This document shows positions 1-7,041 of a stretch of DNA of 9,331 nucleotides, in pieces. The position numbers were made by a program, and so were the translations under genes. How positions within the stretch are numbered: the first letter of the stretch is position 1; every line of letters begins with the position of its first letter. Under the pieces are notes generated by a model. It saw nothing but the letters and a program-made list of their open reading frames with translations. It made no database searches and was not told where the DNA came from. Location of the stretch: contig JAQWKF010000023.1 in NCBI GenBank assembly GCA_029247985.1, positions 1 through 9,331 on the forward strand, in the 5' to 3' direction. The DNA is from Flavobacteriaceae bacterium. GTDB lineage: Bacteria; Bacteroidota; Bacteroidia; Flavobacteriales; Flavobacteriaceae.

Positions 1-125
1 GCCATGTAAACCAACGTTTAGGATAGCGCGTCCAAGTTGGAGGGTAGGCGGATTGAGCGTTGCAGTAATGCATCGCCTAGATTAATGATAAGGCACGACA
101 GAATCCGGCTTATGGCCTGCTTTTT
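1..125 (+). ncRNA. rnpB: RNase P RNA (type A), 3' portion, cut by window edge
   Basis: This is the 3' end of the catalytic RNA of ribonuclease P, which trims 5' leaders from pre-tRNAs. The block at 52-111 reads TGAGC, then CCTAGATTAATGA, then ACGACAGAATCCGGCTTAT. These are the conserved elements near the 3' end of bacterial type A RNase P RNA; E. coli has CCTAGATGAATGA and ACGACAGAACCCGGCTTAT. GGGTAGGC just before TGAGC also matches. The 5' part of the gene, including the other strand of helix P1, lies outside the window. The mature end is placed near 125, where GGCCTGC is followed by a T-rich run (121-129) that probably also ends transcription. That run overlaps the stop codon of the convergent VOC gene. 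The identity is secure; the exact 3' end is an estimate. Confidence 0.93.
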
Positions 126-543
126 ATTTATTTGTGGGTACTTGTAGGGTGTCGATAAAATCTTCTTTTGGCTCCCATAGTTCTATTATATTTTCTTCAG
201 GATCGAGAATATGCACAAACTTGCCATAGGGATAAGTACTTATTTTATCGATGATGGTAACACCAGTACTCTTTAGTTTTTTTACCAAGGCTTCAATTTC
301 TTGAACACGGTAATTTATCATAAAGTCTTTTTCAGAAGGCTCAAAGTATTCTGTGTCATTGGGAAAAATATTCCAGTGAATGTATTTTGCTTTTGCGGGG
401 TTTTTGGAATGACGCATTTCAAAGGTAGCACCATATGGATTCAGCACAAGTCCAAGTTGGTTTTGATACCATTTTTGAAGATTTTCTGCCGACTTTGCTT
501 TGAAAAAAATACCGCCAATACCAATTATTTTAGGTTCTTTCAT
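124..543 (-). CDS. VOC-family (glyoxalase/bleomycin-resistance fold) protein
   Basis: This 139-residue protein is a single vicinal-oxygen-chelate module made of two beta-alpha-beta-beta-beta halves. The first half opens with GIGGIFFKAK (8-17) and a WYQNQLGL helix end (25-32). The second ends with KFVHILDPEENIIELWEP (108-125), the usual last strand of the fold. Possible metal ligands are His56, His111 and Glu121. The first-strand histidine of true glyoxalase I is absent (Gly11), so glyoxalase I activity is unlikely; the substrate cannot be read from the sequence. No signal peptide is seen, so it is probably cytoplasmic. The ATG start agrees with the usual family N-terminus. It lies 37 nt after the WbqC-like gene and may be the last gene of that operon. 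Its TAA stop sits in the T-run ending the convergent rnpB. Confidence 0.85.
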   Translation of the reverse strand: MKEPKIIGIGGIFFKAKSAENLQKWYQNQLGLVLNPYGATFEMRHSKNPAKAKYIHWNIFPNDTEYFEPSEKDFMINYRVQEIEALVKKLKSTGVTIIDKISTYPYGKFVHILDPEENIIELWEPKEDFIDTLQVPTNK

Positions 544-580
544 TTTTTGGGGTTTGGTTATTAAATGTAGTTTTTTTTAA

Positions 581-1198
581 CTAAACACGCCCTTTTAACA
601 ATGTCAAGGTATTTGGCCCTTCATTAAACAGCAAGTCTATTATAGATAAATTAGGTATAAATCCATTTTTTTCTTCAAAGACCTGGGTATACTTGAGTGC
701 TAAATCAGCAGTATTGTTCTTTTGTTCTATTTGCGCTCTTATGTCTGTATCAGCGGTAGTAGTTTCATAGCTTTGGGTATACAAAAGCCTAGGCTCCCAA
801 CCCATAAGCTTCAATAGTACTTCAAGATAAGCTTTGTTAAATGTATAAAGTGATGAAAATTCAGTTTTGTAAAAAACAGCCAAATCATCCTCGTAAAACT
901 CAAAATAGGGAGAGGATCGATAGGCTGATTGTATGGATTTCCAATGTTGTTTTTGCCAAGCAAAACTATTTTCTATTTTAACATTATGGTAGTATTGATG
1001 CCCTATTTTTCCAAGATGCTTAACAGGGATTGACAGCAATAATTTTCCGTTTGCACCGTGTATGTACGTTCTGTTTCGAAGCGTTTGCTTTTGATAATAG
1101 TCGTATTGCTCTATGATAAGTGTCTGTGCAGTCGTCATAAGCGACCACAAGCCAATAGATCCCGTATACGCTAAGGGCGCAACAACTACTGAACTCAT
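581..1198 (-). CDS. WbqC-like family protein
   Basis: This 205-residue protein matches the WbqC-like family (PF08889). The N-terminal part has the family pattern of Glu30 followed by YDYYQKQTLRNRTYI (32-46), then NG and a strand LLLSIPV (53-59). Next comes W-x-K-x-HW-x-SI (81-89) and an AY-x-x-SPYFE-x-Y segment (92-102). No signal peptide or membrane segment is visible. The family name comes from an O-antigen locus and members are often called glycan-biosynthesis proteins, but the biochemical role is not established, so I assign no reaction. The ATG directly abuts the TAA of lepB (TAAATG), which implies translational coupling to the signal peptidase gene. This neighbourhood, as I recall, recurs in flavobacteria. 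The family call is firm; the function is unknown. Confidence 0.85.
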   Translation of the reverse strand: MSSVVVAPLAYTGSIGLWSLMTTAQTLIIEQYDYYQKQTLRNRTYIHGANGKLLLSIPVKHLGKIGHQYYHNVKIENSFAWQKQHWKSIQSAYRSSPYFEFYEDDLAVFYKTEFSSLYTFNKAYLEVLLKLMGWEPRLLYTQSYETTTADTDIRAQIEQKNNTADLALKYTQVFEEKNGFIPNLSIIDLLFNEGPNTLTLLKGRV

Positions 1199-2896
1199 TT
1201 ATGCTTTTTTAGAACGCCTTCTATACCATGCAACCCCTTGCCAAATAGCTACAAAGGCAGCAAAGTACCAACGATAAGATACAGGTTTTCCTGAGCCACC
1301 AACAGTGGTAAATACCCTATCCCAACGTATGTTCCAATTGCGGAATCCATCCATAAAGCCATCAATGCTCATCCATATAAAGACTGGTTTTCCAACTACG
1401 TGATCTTCTGGAACAAACCCCCAAAAGCGACTGTCTTCAGAACGGTGACGGTTATCACCCATCATCCAGTAATACCCTTGTTTAAAGGTATAGCTGTCTG
1501 CCTGTACTCCATTAATCTTGATATTATCGCCATTAATCTCTAGATCATTAAATTCATAATCTGATATAATCTTTTTATAGAGCGCTACATTTTTTGGATT
1601 TAAGCTTACGGTAACCCCTTTCTCTGGCATGACAAGAGGTCCAAATTGATCTTCGTTCCAGTTATAGCGTACATTATTTGGAAAATAGACATCATTATAG
1701 GTTCGCGTAGTATTGATGTTTCGTTTTAGGCTGTCTAACTTCAACTGATTTGGCAATTCCTTTGCTTCTTTTAGTGTTAGAAATAGGCTTTTCTGGGTTT
1801 CTAACAACTCCTTGGCCTGAATACGGTATTGCTGTACAATGTTAAGGGGCAAACCTCTAGCTCCAGTAAGCACCTGATAATTATTAGGATCTGGATTGGC
1901 TATCATCAATAAATGAGGCCTTAGTGCATCAAGTATGGGTTGGGTAATGTTTGTGATTAAAAACTTTCGTGTAAGGTCGTCATACCCTGCATTGATGAGC
2001 CTTCTGGCAGAGATTCCCTTTGCGTTGTAAGCCCTGTAGCCGAAAATGGGCTTAGCTCGGTCAGGCATATTAGATTCCACTCCGTTAATGTGTATGATGC
2101 CATCTATTATGCTGAGTGTATCCCCAGGAATCGCAACACAACGTTTTACATAATTGGATTTTTTGTCAATGGGCTTTACAACACCGGCTTCTTTTTTAAA
2201 AAATTGCCTTACGGTATCTGCAGGCCAACTAAATACGACAATGTCGTTTCTTTTTATTTGCTGCAGCCCAGGGAGTCTTAAATAGGGGAGTTGTGGTTTT
2301 TTTAAATAGGATCTTGTTTTGATCAATGGTATGGTATCGTGAACCATAGGAAACGAGACCACCGTCTGTGGTGCTCGGGCGCCATAATGGAATTTGCTGA
2401 CCAATAGAAAATCTCCTACCAATAATGATTTTTCTAATGATCCTGTTGGAATAATATAAGGTTGCATAAAATAAGCATGTACAACAGTAGCAATTACCAC
2501 AGCATATACTATTGAACCAATAAATTGACCAAATTTTGTTTTTGGTGCTATGGACTGCTCTGGGTTATAGTGTACGTCACTGGCGTAGTTTATATAGAAG
2601 CCGTACAGTCCTAGGGTTGCCCAAGCCAAGAGGGAGTCTGTTAGTGAGTCTTTACCAAATTTCCTTGCCGTTTCTACCCATACAACAGGGAGCATTAACA
2701 GATTTACAATAGGGAAGTACAACAGCACCACCCACCAAGAGGGGCGTCCGATGATTCGAAGTAAAACAACGGAGTTATAAAAGGGAATAGCTGCCAAATA
2801 GGGAGCATAGCCTGCTTTTTTATATAATTTCCACAGTTTGACAAACATGAGAACTTGACAGAGCAAAACAAACAGTGCCCATTGCGATAGAGTCAT
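1199..2896 (-). CDS. lepB: Signal peptidase I with N-terminal multi-TM extension
   Basis: This membrane protease (family S26) removes signal peptides from exported proteins on the outer face of the inner membrane. At 565 residues it is much longer than E. coli LepB (about 324). An N-terminal hydrophobic region (1-105) resembles the DUF5684 domain seen on Bacteroidetes signal peptidases. A membrane anchor (127-147) precedes the catalytic part. Box B, IPTGSLEKSLLVGD (149-162), carries the nucleophile Ser153. Box D, YVKRCVAIPGDT (249-260), carries the general base Lys251. Box E, GDNRHRSEDSRFWGFVP (480-496), is intact. About 155 residues (275-430) lie between boxes D and E and look like a periplasmic insertion. 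A last hydrophobic segment (540-557) precedes the basic tail RRRSKKA. The ATG start is 11 nt after dapB; the stop abuts the WbqC-like gene. Confidence 0.96.
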   Translation of the reverse strand: MTLSQWALFVLLCQVLMFVKLWKLYKKAGYAPYLAAIPFYNSVVLLRIIGRPSWWVVLLYFPIVNLLMLPVVWVETARKFGKDSLTDSLLAWATLGLYGFYINYASDVHYNPEQSIAPKTKFGQFIGSIVYAVVIATVVHAYFMQPYIIPTGSLEKSLLVGDFLLVSKFHYGARAPQTVVSFPMVHDTIPLIKTRSYLKKPQLPYLRLPGLQQIKRNDIVVFSWPADTVRQFFKKEAGVVKPIDKKSNYVKRCVAIPGDTLSIIDGIIHINGVESNMPDRAKPIFGYRAYNAKGISARRLINAGYDDLTRKFLITNITQPILDALRPHLLMIANPDPNNYQVLTGARGLPLNIVQQYRIQAKELLETQKSLFLTLKEAKELPNQLKLDSLKRNINTTRTYNDVYFPNNVRYNWNEDQFGPLVMPEKGVTVSLNPKNVALYKKIISDYEFNDLEINGDNIKINGVQADSYTFKQGYYWMMGDNRHRSEDSRFWGFVPEDHVVGKPVFIWMSIDGFMDGFRNWNIRWDRVFTTVGGSGKPVSYRWYFAAFVAIWQGVAWYRRRSKKA

Positions 2897-2907
2897 AATT
2901 TGGAGAT

Positions 2908-3612
2908 TTAAGTTATGTTTAAAACATCTTTCATTGTAAAAATACCGCTTTTGCCATTAACCCACTCGGCAGCAACAACGGCTCCCAAGGCAAAACCATC
3001 CCGATTGTGTGCAATATGCTCAATACTAATTTTATCTGTTGGCGAGTTATAATCAACGGTATGTGTGCCTGGAACGTCTGGCAAGCGCTCTGCCCGTATG
3101 GGTAGATCCCTTTCTTTTGCATCTTCTTCCAATGCCCATGTGTTTTTATCAATATATGGCAAAACACCTTCTGCAAGCGTGATGGCTGTGCCACTAGGCG
3201 CATCTAGCTTTTGGGTGTGGTGTATTTCTGTTAGGCTAGCATTGTACTGTTTGTGCTGCCCCATCATTTGTGCGAGCTTTTCATTGAGTGCAAAAAATAT
3301 ATTTACCCCTAAACTGAAGTTTGAGGCATATAAAAAAGCGCCCTTTTTTGACGCACACCTTGATTCGATATCCGCACGGCTATCAAGCCAGCCTGTTGTG
3401 CCGCAAACAACAGCTACGCCTTCGTTTAGGGCATGCGTAATGTTTGATACTGCAGCGGATGGAACACTAAAGTTTATGGCTACTTCAGCACCATTCAAGG
3501 AGTCTTTTGGATTATCCTTGTCTATAATGGCAACAATTTTATGACCTCTTGACTTTGCGATGTTTTCAATGGCCTTACCCATTCTTCCATATCCTAATAG
3601 GGCTATTTTCAT
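2908..3612 (-). CDS. dapB: 4-hydroxy-tetrahydrodipicolinate reductase
   Basis: DapB reduces 4-hydroxy-tetrahydrodipicolinate with NAD(P)H in the diaminopimelate/lysine pathway, supplying lysine and the meso-DAP used in peptidoglycan. The Rossmann nucleotide site is GYGRMG (7-12) after the first strand MKIALL. The GTTGW loop (71-75) and ASNFSLGVN (96-104) are conserved. The signature EIHHTQKLDAPSGTA (129-143) carries His131 and Lys135, which align with E. coli His159 and Lys163. At 234 residues it is shorter than the E. coli enzyme (273), in line with the short Bacteroidetes form, and it is complete at both ends. The ATG start is 1 nt after the DUF5683 gene stop, and lepB follows after 11 nt. 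It sits in an envelope and segregation operon rather than with other dap genes. Confidence 0.97.
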   Translation of the reverse strand: MKIALLGYGRMGKAIENIAKSRGHKIVAIIDKDNPKDSLNGAEVAINFSVPSAAVSNITHALNEGVAVVCGTTGWLDSRADIESRCASKKGAFLYASNFSLGVNIFFALNEKLAQMMGQHKQYNASLTEIHHTQKLDAPSGTAITLAEGVLPYIDKNTWALEEDAKERDLPIRAERLPDVPGTHTVDYNSPTDKISIEHIAHNRDGFALGAVVAAEWVNGKSGIFTMKDVLNIT

Positions 3613-3613
3613 A

Positions 3614-4159
3614 TTAAAAAGTTAATGCGACTCGCATTCCCGCTACTGGTTGTGCACCAACAGGCGCAACATCAAAATAGGGTTTTACAGTCAAATCGCT
3701 GTTTACGTTGTATTGTTTTAAGTGGGCGTCTATATTGGCATCCAAGATATTAAGAAAATAAAAACCCAAGATAAAAATCATGGAACGATCTCTGTTGCGT
3801 TTATAAAAATCTTGACCGTCTACTAAACGGTCAGTGCTTGTGATAAGGCTTTGAAATTCATCATCGTTATATCCTGCAATTCTTCTTTTGTAGGCGTTTC
3901 GATAGCGCAAGTAGTTTTTATGATTTTGATCATAGGTGTATATTGAAGCTCCAATAGCTCCATAAACAAGGGGAATTTTCCAATAGCGTTTGTTGTATGC
4001 TTGCCCTAGCCCAGGAAGTACTGCTGAATAAAAAGCTGCTTTTGCGGGTCTTAGGGGGTCTTCGTTTTCTAATTTACGTATATCGTCCACTATAATTTGT
4101 TGTCCAAACACGAAACAACCACAACATGATATAAGTAAGAATAGGAGGAGACGCTTCAC
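3614..4159 (-). CDS. DUF5683 domain protein, predicted envelope protein of unknown function
   Basis: This 181-residue protein has an N-terminal signal (MKR, hydrophobic 4-18). Cleavage by signal peptidase I after FG19 before QQ is most likely; LISC (9-12) is a weaker lipobox alternative. The DUF5683 core runs from about 38 to 150: PAKAAFYSAVLPGLGQAYNK (38-57), a hydrophobic stretch (62-76), a basic tyrosine-rich segment (79-97), and a third hydrophobic helix (127-140). The LPGLGQ-x-Y element recalls TM2-type membrane hairpins, but homology is only a guess. The start is GTG, overlapping the parB stop by one base (TAGTG). No in-frame ATG lies between the upstream in-frame stop (4172-4174) and Met127, so GTG is the only sensible start. 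dapB follows after 1 nt. The function is unknown; position suggests a link to envelope or segregation. Confidence 0.85.
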   Translation of the reverse strand: MKRLLLFLLISCCGCFVFGQQIIVDDIRKLENEDPLRPAKAAFYSAVLPGLGQAYNKRYWKIPLVYGAIGASIYTYDQNHKNYLRYRNAYKRRIAGYNDDEFQSLITSTDRLVDGQDFYKRNRDRSMIFILGFYFLNILDANIDAHLKQYNVNSDLTVKPYFDVAPVGAQPVAGMRVALTF

Positions 4160-5007
4160 TATTTTATTTTTTTACGAATGTTTTCAAATTCCTTTTTGGA
4201 AGCGAAAGAAATTATGATTTTCCCTGCACCATTCTTGTCAACAGTAGTTTGCACAGGTGCATCGAAAAAGTTTTTAAATGCATCTAGGTGATTAGATGTA
4301 TAATTTTGGGTAGATGCGGTTTTGGTTTTTTTTGGTTTTACCGCTTGTTCTGTAGCTCTTACAGACATCCCAGTTGCGACAATTTTTTTATACAACTTTA
4401 ACTGTTCTTGCTTGTCTGCTAAGCTGAGTAATGCACGTCCGTGTCCCATACTTATAAAACCATCCCTAATGCCTGACTGAATGATGGGATCTAAGTGCAA
4501 CAAACGCAAGTAATTGGTAACGGTTGATCTCTTTTTTCCAACGCGTTTGCTCATTTGCTCTTGTGTAAGCTTAATTTCATTGATAAGCCTGTCATAACTT
4601 AATGCAATTTCAATAGGATCTAAATCATCTCTTTGGATGTTTTCAACCAATGCCATCTCTAATGACTCTTGATCGTTTGCTGTGCGAACAAAGGCGGGAA
4701 TGGATTTCAGAAGAATAGACTGTGAAGCCCGGAAGCGTCGCTCTCCAGAAACCAATTGATAGCGGTTGTCATTTAGTTTACGTACCGTTATGGGTTGGAT
4801 AACGCCAAGCTCAGAAATAGACGAAGCCAGTTCTGCTAAAGTATCTGGATTGAATTGGGTTCGCGGTTGAAAAGGATTGGTTTCGATTTGATCTAAGGGG
4901 AGCTCAATAACCTTTCCCTCTACACTGCCTTGAGCAAGATTTTCTTCTGTTGGGAGTAGTGCCGATAGTCCACGTCCCATGGCTTGCCTTTTTTTTGCTT
5001 TTGCCAT
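4159..5007 (-). CDS. parB: Chromosome-partitioning protein ParB (Spo0J type)
   Basis: ParB is a CTP-dependent DNA clamp that loads at parS sites, spreads on DNA and works with ParA to segregate the replication origin. The 282-residue protein has the chromosomal N-terminus MGRGLSALLP (10-19), the TNPFQPR motif (43-49), the CTP-binding GERRFRA motif (88-94) and ENIQR (123-127). The helix-turn-helix (about 147-168, LTQEQMSKRVGKKRSTVTNY) is followed by GHGRALL (188-194). A lysine/threonine-rich linker (223-240) leads to a short C-terminal dimerisation domain. The ATG start is 1 nt after parA. Its TAG stop is shared with the GTG of the DUF5683 gene. No parS-like palindrome (TGTTNCACGTGAAACA type) was seen in the window. 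Confidence 0.97.
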   Translation of the reverse strand: MAKAKKRQAMGRGLSALLPTEENLAQGSVEGKVIELPLDQIETNPFQPRTQFNPDTLAELASSISELGVIQPITVRKLNDNRYQLVSGERRFRASQSILLKSIPAFVRTANDQESLEMALVENIQRDDLDPIEIALSYDRLINEIKLTQEQMSKRVGKKRSTVTNYLRLLHLDPIIQSGIRDGFISMGHGRALLSLADKQEQLKLYKKIVATGMSVRATEQAVKPKKTKTASTQNYTSNHLDAFKNFFDAPVQTTVDKNGAGKIIISFASKKEFENIRKKIK

Positions 5008-5008
5008 A

Positions 5009-5773
5009 TTACTTTTTTTTGTTGATTAGTTCTTGTGCCAGCTTCAAATAGCTAGAAGCACCTTTGCTGGTGGCATCATAATCAATAATTGTTTCTCCAA
5101 AGCTGGGTGCTTCGCCAAGCTTTACGTTTCTTTGGATAATGGTGCTAAACACCATATTCCCAAAATGTTTTTTTACTTCATCAACCACTTGGTTAGATAG
5201 GCGTAGCCTTGAGTCGTACATGGTCAGTAGCATGCCCTCAATACCAAGATCTGCATTGTGGATTTTCTGGATGCTTTTTATGGTATTCAATAATTTGCCT
5301 AAGCCCTCTAAAGCAAAGTATTCGCATTGAATTGGAATGATAACCGAATTAGCAGCCGTAAGCGCATTTAATGTAATGAGTCCAAGCGATGGAGCACAGT
5401 CAATAAAAATGTAATCGTAATCATCTTTAATTGGCTCCAATGCCTTGCGAAGCATCATTTCCCGATTGGTTTTATCAACCAGTTCAATTTCGATTGCAAC
5501 CAGATCAATATGTGCTGGTATTAGGTCTAGATTTGGTGAGTTTGTAGCTACAATAGCTTCTTTGGCAGTGACGGTATGCTCTAATACTTGATAAGATCCT
5601 TTTTCAACAGCATCCACTTCAATGCCTAGTCCAGAAGTAGCGTTCGCTTGTGGGTCGGCATCAACGAGGAGTACCTTTTTTTCAAGAACACCAAGTGAAG
5701 CGGCAAGATTTACAGAAGTAGTTGTTTTTCCAACCCCTCCTTTCTGATTCGCTATGGCAATAATGTTTCCCAT
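5009..5773 (-). CDS. parA: Chromosome-partitioning ATPase ParA (Soj type)
   Basis: ParA is the DNA-binding, dimerising ATPase that moves ParB-parS complexes across the nucleoid. The 254-residue protein has the deviant Walker A motif KGGVGKTT (11-18) with signature Lys11 and catalytic-loop Lys16. VDADPQAN (37-44) carries Asp38 and Asp40 (Walker A'). Walker B is YIFIDCAPS (121-129) with Asp125. It lacks the N-terminal DNA-binding extension of plasmid type Ia ParA proteins, and with the adjacent parB this marks it as the chromosomal copy. The ATG start fits the usual Soj N-terminus. It is the first gene of a tight run extending to the WbqC-like gene; a 62-bp gap separates it from the SDR gene upstream and probably holds a promoter. 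Confidence 0.97.
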   Translation of the reverse strand: MGNIIAIANQKGGVGKTTTSVNLAASLGVLEKKVLLVDADPQANATSGLGIEVDAVEKGSYQVLEHTVTAKEAIVATNSPNLDLIPAHIDLVAIEIELVDKTNREMMLRKALEPIKDDYDYIFIDCAPSLGLITLNALTAANSVIIPIQCEYFALEGLGKLLNTIKSIQKIHNADLGIEGMLLTMYDSRLRLSNQVVDEVKKHFGNMVFSTIIQRNVKLGEAPSFGETIIDYDATSKGASSYLKLAQELINKKK

Positions 5774-5789
5774 CTAAACTAATGAAGTG

Positions 5790-5820
5790 TAAAAATACTA
5801 CTAAAATGCAGTAGTTTGTA
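5790..5820 (-). promoter_or_regulatory. Possible weak promoter of the parA operon
   Basis: In the 62-bp gap upstream of parA, the - strand reads TATTTTTA at 5797-5790. This fits the Bacteroidetes -7 element TAnnTTTG except for the last base. No good -33 TTTG lies at the usual 19-nt spacing (TACA is there, 5820-5817); a TTTG occurs 24 nt upstream (5825-5822). A 6-bp inverted repeat lies in the spacer. Transcription could equally read in from the SDR gene, so this call is tentative. Confidence 0.3.
5797..5815. repeat. Short inverted repeat upstream of parA
   Basis: ACTACT (5797-5802) and AGTAGT (5810-5815) form perfect 6-bp arms separated by 7 nt. The repeat sits in the gap between the SDR gene and parA, over the spacer of the possible parA promoter. 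It could be an operator or a weak hairpin, but a repeat this short can arise by chance in AT-rich DNA. It does not resemble parS. Confidence 0.3.
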
Positions 5821-5835
5821 CCAAATTTATGTTAA

Positions 5836-6711
5836 CTATTTTTTCTTCCTAATAGCAAGCTCTAATAAGTCCCACATGGTTTTTTTAACCTGCTCTAAAT
5901 TGTTAAACTGACCAGCGCCTTTTAACCATTCCCCTCCGTCTAGGGTGATTACTTCCCCGTTGAGGTAGGCACCAAAATCGGACACCATATAGGCAACAAG
6001 ATTGGCTAGCTCTTGGTGCTCTCCGACTCTTCCAATTGGAATACGTTTTTTTGGATCAAATTTCTTTTTAATTGGCGCGGGCAATAAGCGATCCCATGCG
6101 CCTTTGGTTGGGAATGGTCCGGGGGCAACAGCATTAAAACGCATACCGTATTTGGCCCATTCAACAGCCAATGAACGTGTCATGGCCAAAACCCCTGCTT
6201 TGGCACAAGCAGAAGGAACTACATAGCCCGAACCTGTAAATGCATAGGTGGTTACGATATTGAGCACGTTGGTATTTTGTTGCTTGGTTTTTATCCAATG
6301 CTTGCCAAATGTTAGCGTACAGTTTTTTGTTCCCTTGAGTACAATGTCTAAAATCGTATCAAAGGCATTTGAAGACAATCGCTCGGTAGGAGCAATAAAA
6401 TTGCCTGCTGCGTTATTGACTAATACGTCTACAGGGCCATATTTTTCTAACACTTGTTTGTGCATGGACTCAACTTCGTCAATGTTGCGAACATCACACG
6501 CCACGGCATAACAATCGCCCCCAGTAGCTTGCATTAATTCCTGCGCGGTTGTTTCTAGCTTTTCAATATTACGAGAAGTTATGGCAACTTTAGCGCCAAG
6601 TTTTAGGAAATAACGGGTCATTGACTTCCCCAGCCCGCTTCCGCCGCCAGTTACGACTATAACTTTTCCAGCTAATGCATCGTCCCGTAACATTTGTTCT
6701 GCGTGTTTCAT
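5836..6711 (-). CDS. SDR oxidoreductase, 2,4-dienoyl-CoA reductase-like
   Basis: This 291-residue short-chain dehydrogenase has the dinucleotide motif TGGGSGLG (21-28), CDV (72-74) and NNAAG (99-103). The standard Y-x-x-x-K site reads S-A-C-A-K (167-171). A tyrosine lies 11 residues before the serine (Tyr156, in TTYAFTGSG). This is the spacing I recall for mitochondrial 2,4-dienoyl-CoA reductase DECR1 (Asn148, Tyr199, Ser210, Lys214), and all four residues have matches here: Asn104, Tyr156, Ser167 and Lys171. YGMRFN (188-193), PGPFPTKGA (197-205) and DGGEWL (258-263) also fit. The likely role is NADPH-dependent reduction of dienoyl-CoA during beta-oxidation of unsaturated fatty acids; the exact substrate is inferred. 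It starts 18 nt after the DivIC-like gene and is probably cotranscribed with it. Confidence 0.9.
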   Translation of the reverse strand: MKHAEQMLRDDALAGKVIVVTGGGSGLGKSMTRYFLKLGAKVAITSRNIEKLETTAQELMQATGGDCYAVACDVRNIDEVESMHKQVLEKYGPVDVLVNNAAGNFIAPTERLSSNAFDTILDIVLKGTKNCTLTFGKHWIKTKQQNTNVLNIVTTYAFTGSGYVVPSACAKAGVLAMTRSLAVEWAKYGMRFNAVAPGPFPTKGAWDRLLPAPIKKKFDPKKRIPIGRVGEHQELANLVAYMVSDFGAYLNGEVITLDGGEWLKGAGQFNNLEQVKKTMWDLLELAIRKKK

Positions 6712-6729
6712 GTTGTTTTATTTAGTTAA

Positions 6730-7041
6730 TCAATTAATGGTATCTGCATACTCAATGAGATACACATCTTCATTCTTTCTTTTCATCAAATAACGCTCCC
6801 TCGCATAGCGTTCCATTTCTATGGAGTCGCTCAACTGTAGAAGCGTTTTTCTATCTATAGCAATACTTTCTTCCAAAGTGCTTTTTTGTCTTTCTAATTC
6901 CGATAATTTACGCTCAAGACTAAAGTAGATGAGCAGCGAATTGGAATCTAGAAAAACCATCCAAACTACAAAGAACACCCCAATTAAGGCATACAGGTTT
7001 GTTGCTAGCTTAAACCATGGGTTTTTAAAAAGCTTTTTCAT
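6730..7041 (-). CDS. FtsB/DivIC-type septum formation initiator protein
   Basis: This small bitopic division protein (103 residues) belongs to the FtsB/DivIC family, which bridges early and late division proteins at the septum with FtsL and FtsQ partners. A short basic N-terminus (MKKLFKNP) faces the cytoplasm. One membrane helix (about 13-31) is followed by a periplasmic coiled coil (about 38-75, rich in L and E/K). The conserved tail MERYARERYLMKRKNEDVYL (76-95) corresponds to the family's E-x-x-AREK/R-x-x-M motif. Length is typical. Its ATG overlaps the TGA stop of the uridine kinase gene (ATGA), so the two are translationally coupled. Whether this is the only FtsB-like protein of the organism cannot be told from the window. 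Confidence 0.92.
   Translation of the reverse strand: MKKLFKNPWFKLATNLYALIGVFFVVWMVFLDSNSLLIYFSLERKLSELERQKSTLEESIAIDRKTLLQLSDSIEMERYARERYLMKRKNEDVYLIEYADTIN

Noticed and set aside
31..460. Repeated 11-mer GTCCAAGTTGG at 30-40 and 450-460
   Set aside because: One copy is in the structured rnpB RNA and the other in the VOC coding frame. Flanks do not match, so this is chance similarity of a near-palindromic word.
3065..3544. 159-residue open frame on the + strand opposite dapB
   Set aside because: It is the antisense of a well-conserved gene, is rich in Ser/Ala/Pro as expected from reverse reading, and has no recognisable motif or promoter.
3614..4159. Lipoprotein reading of the DUF5683 signal (LISC at residues 9-12)
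   Set aside because: The hydrophobic stretch before the cysteine would be very short, while a normal signal peptidase I site (FG before QQ at 19/20) gives a standard-length signal.
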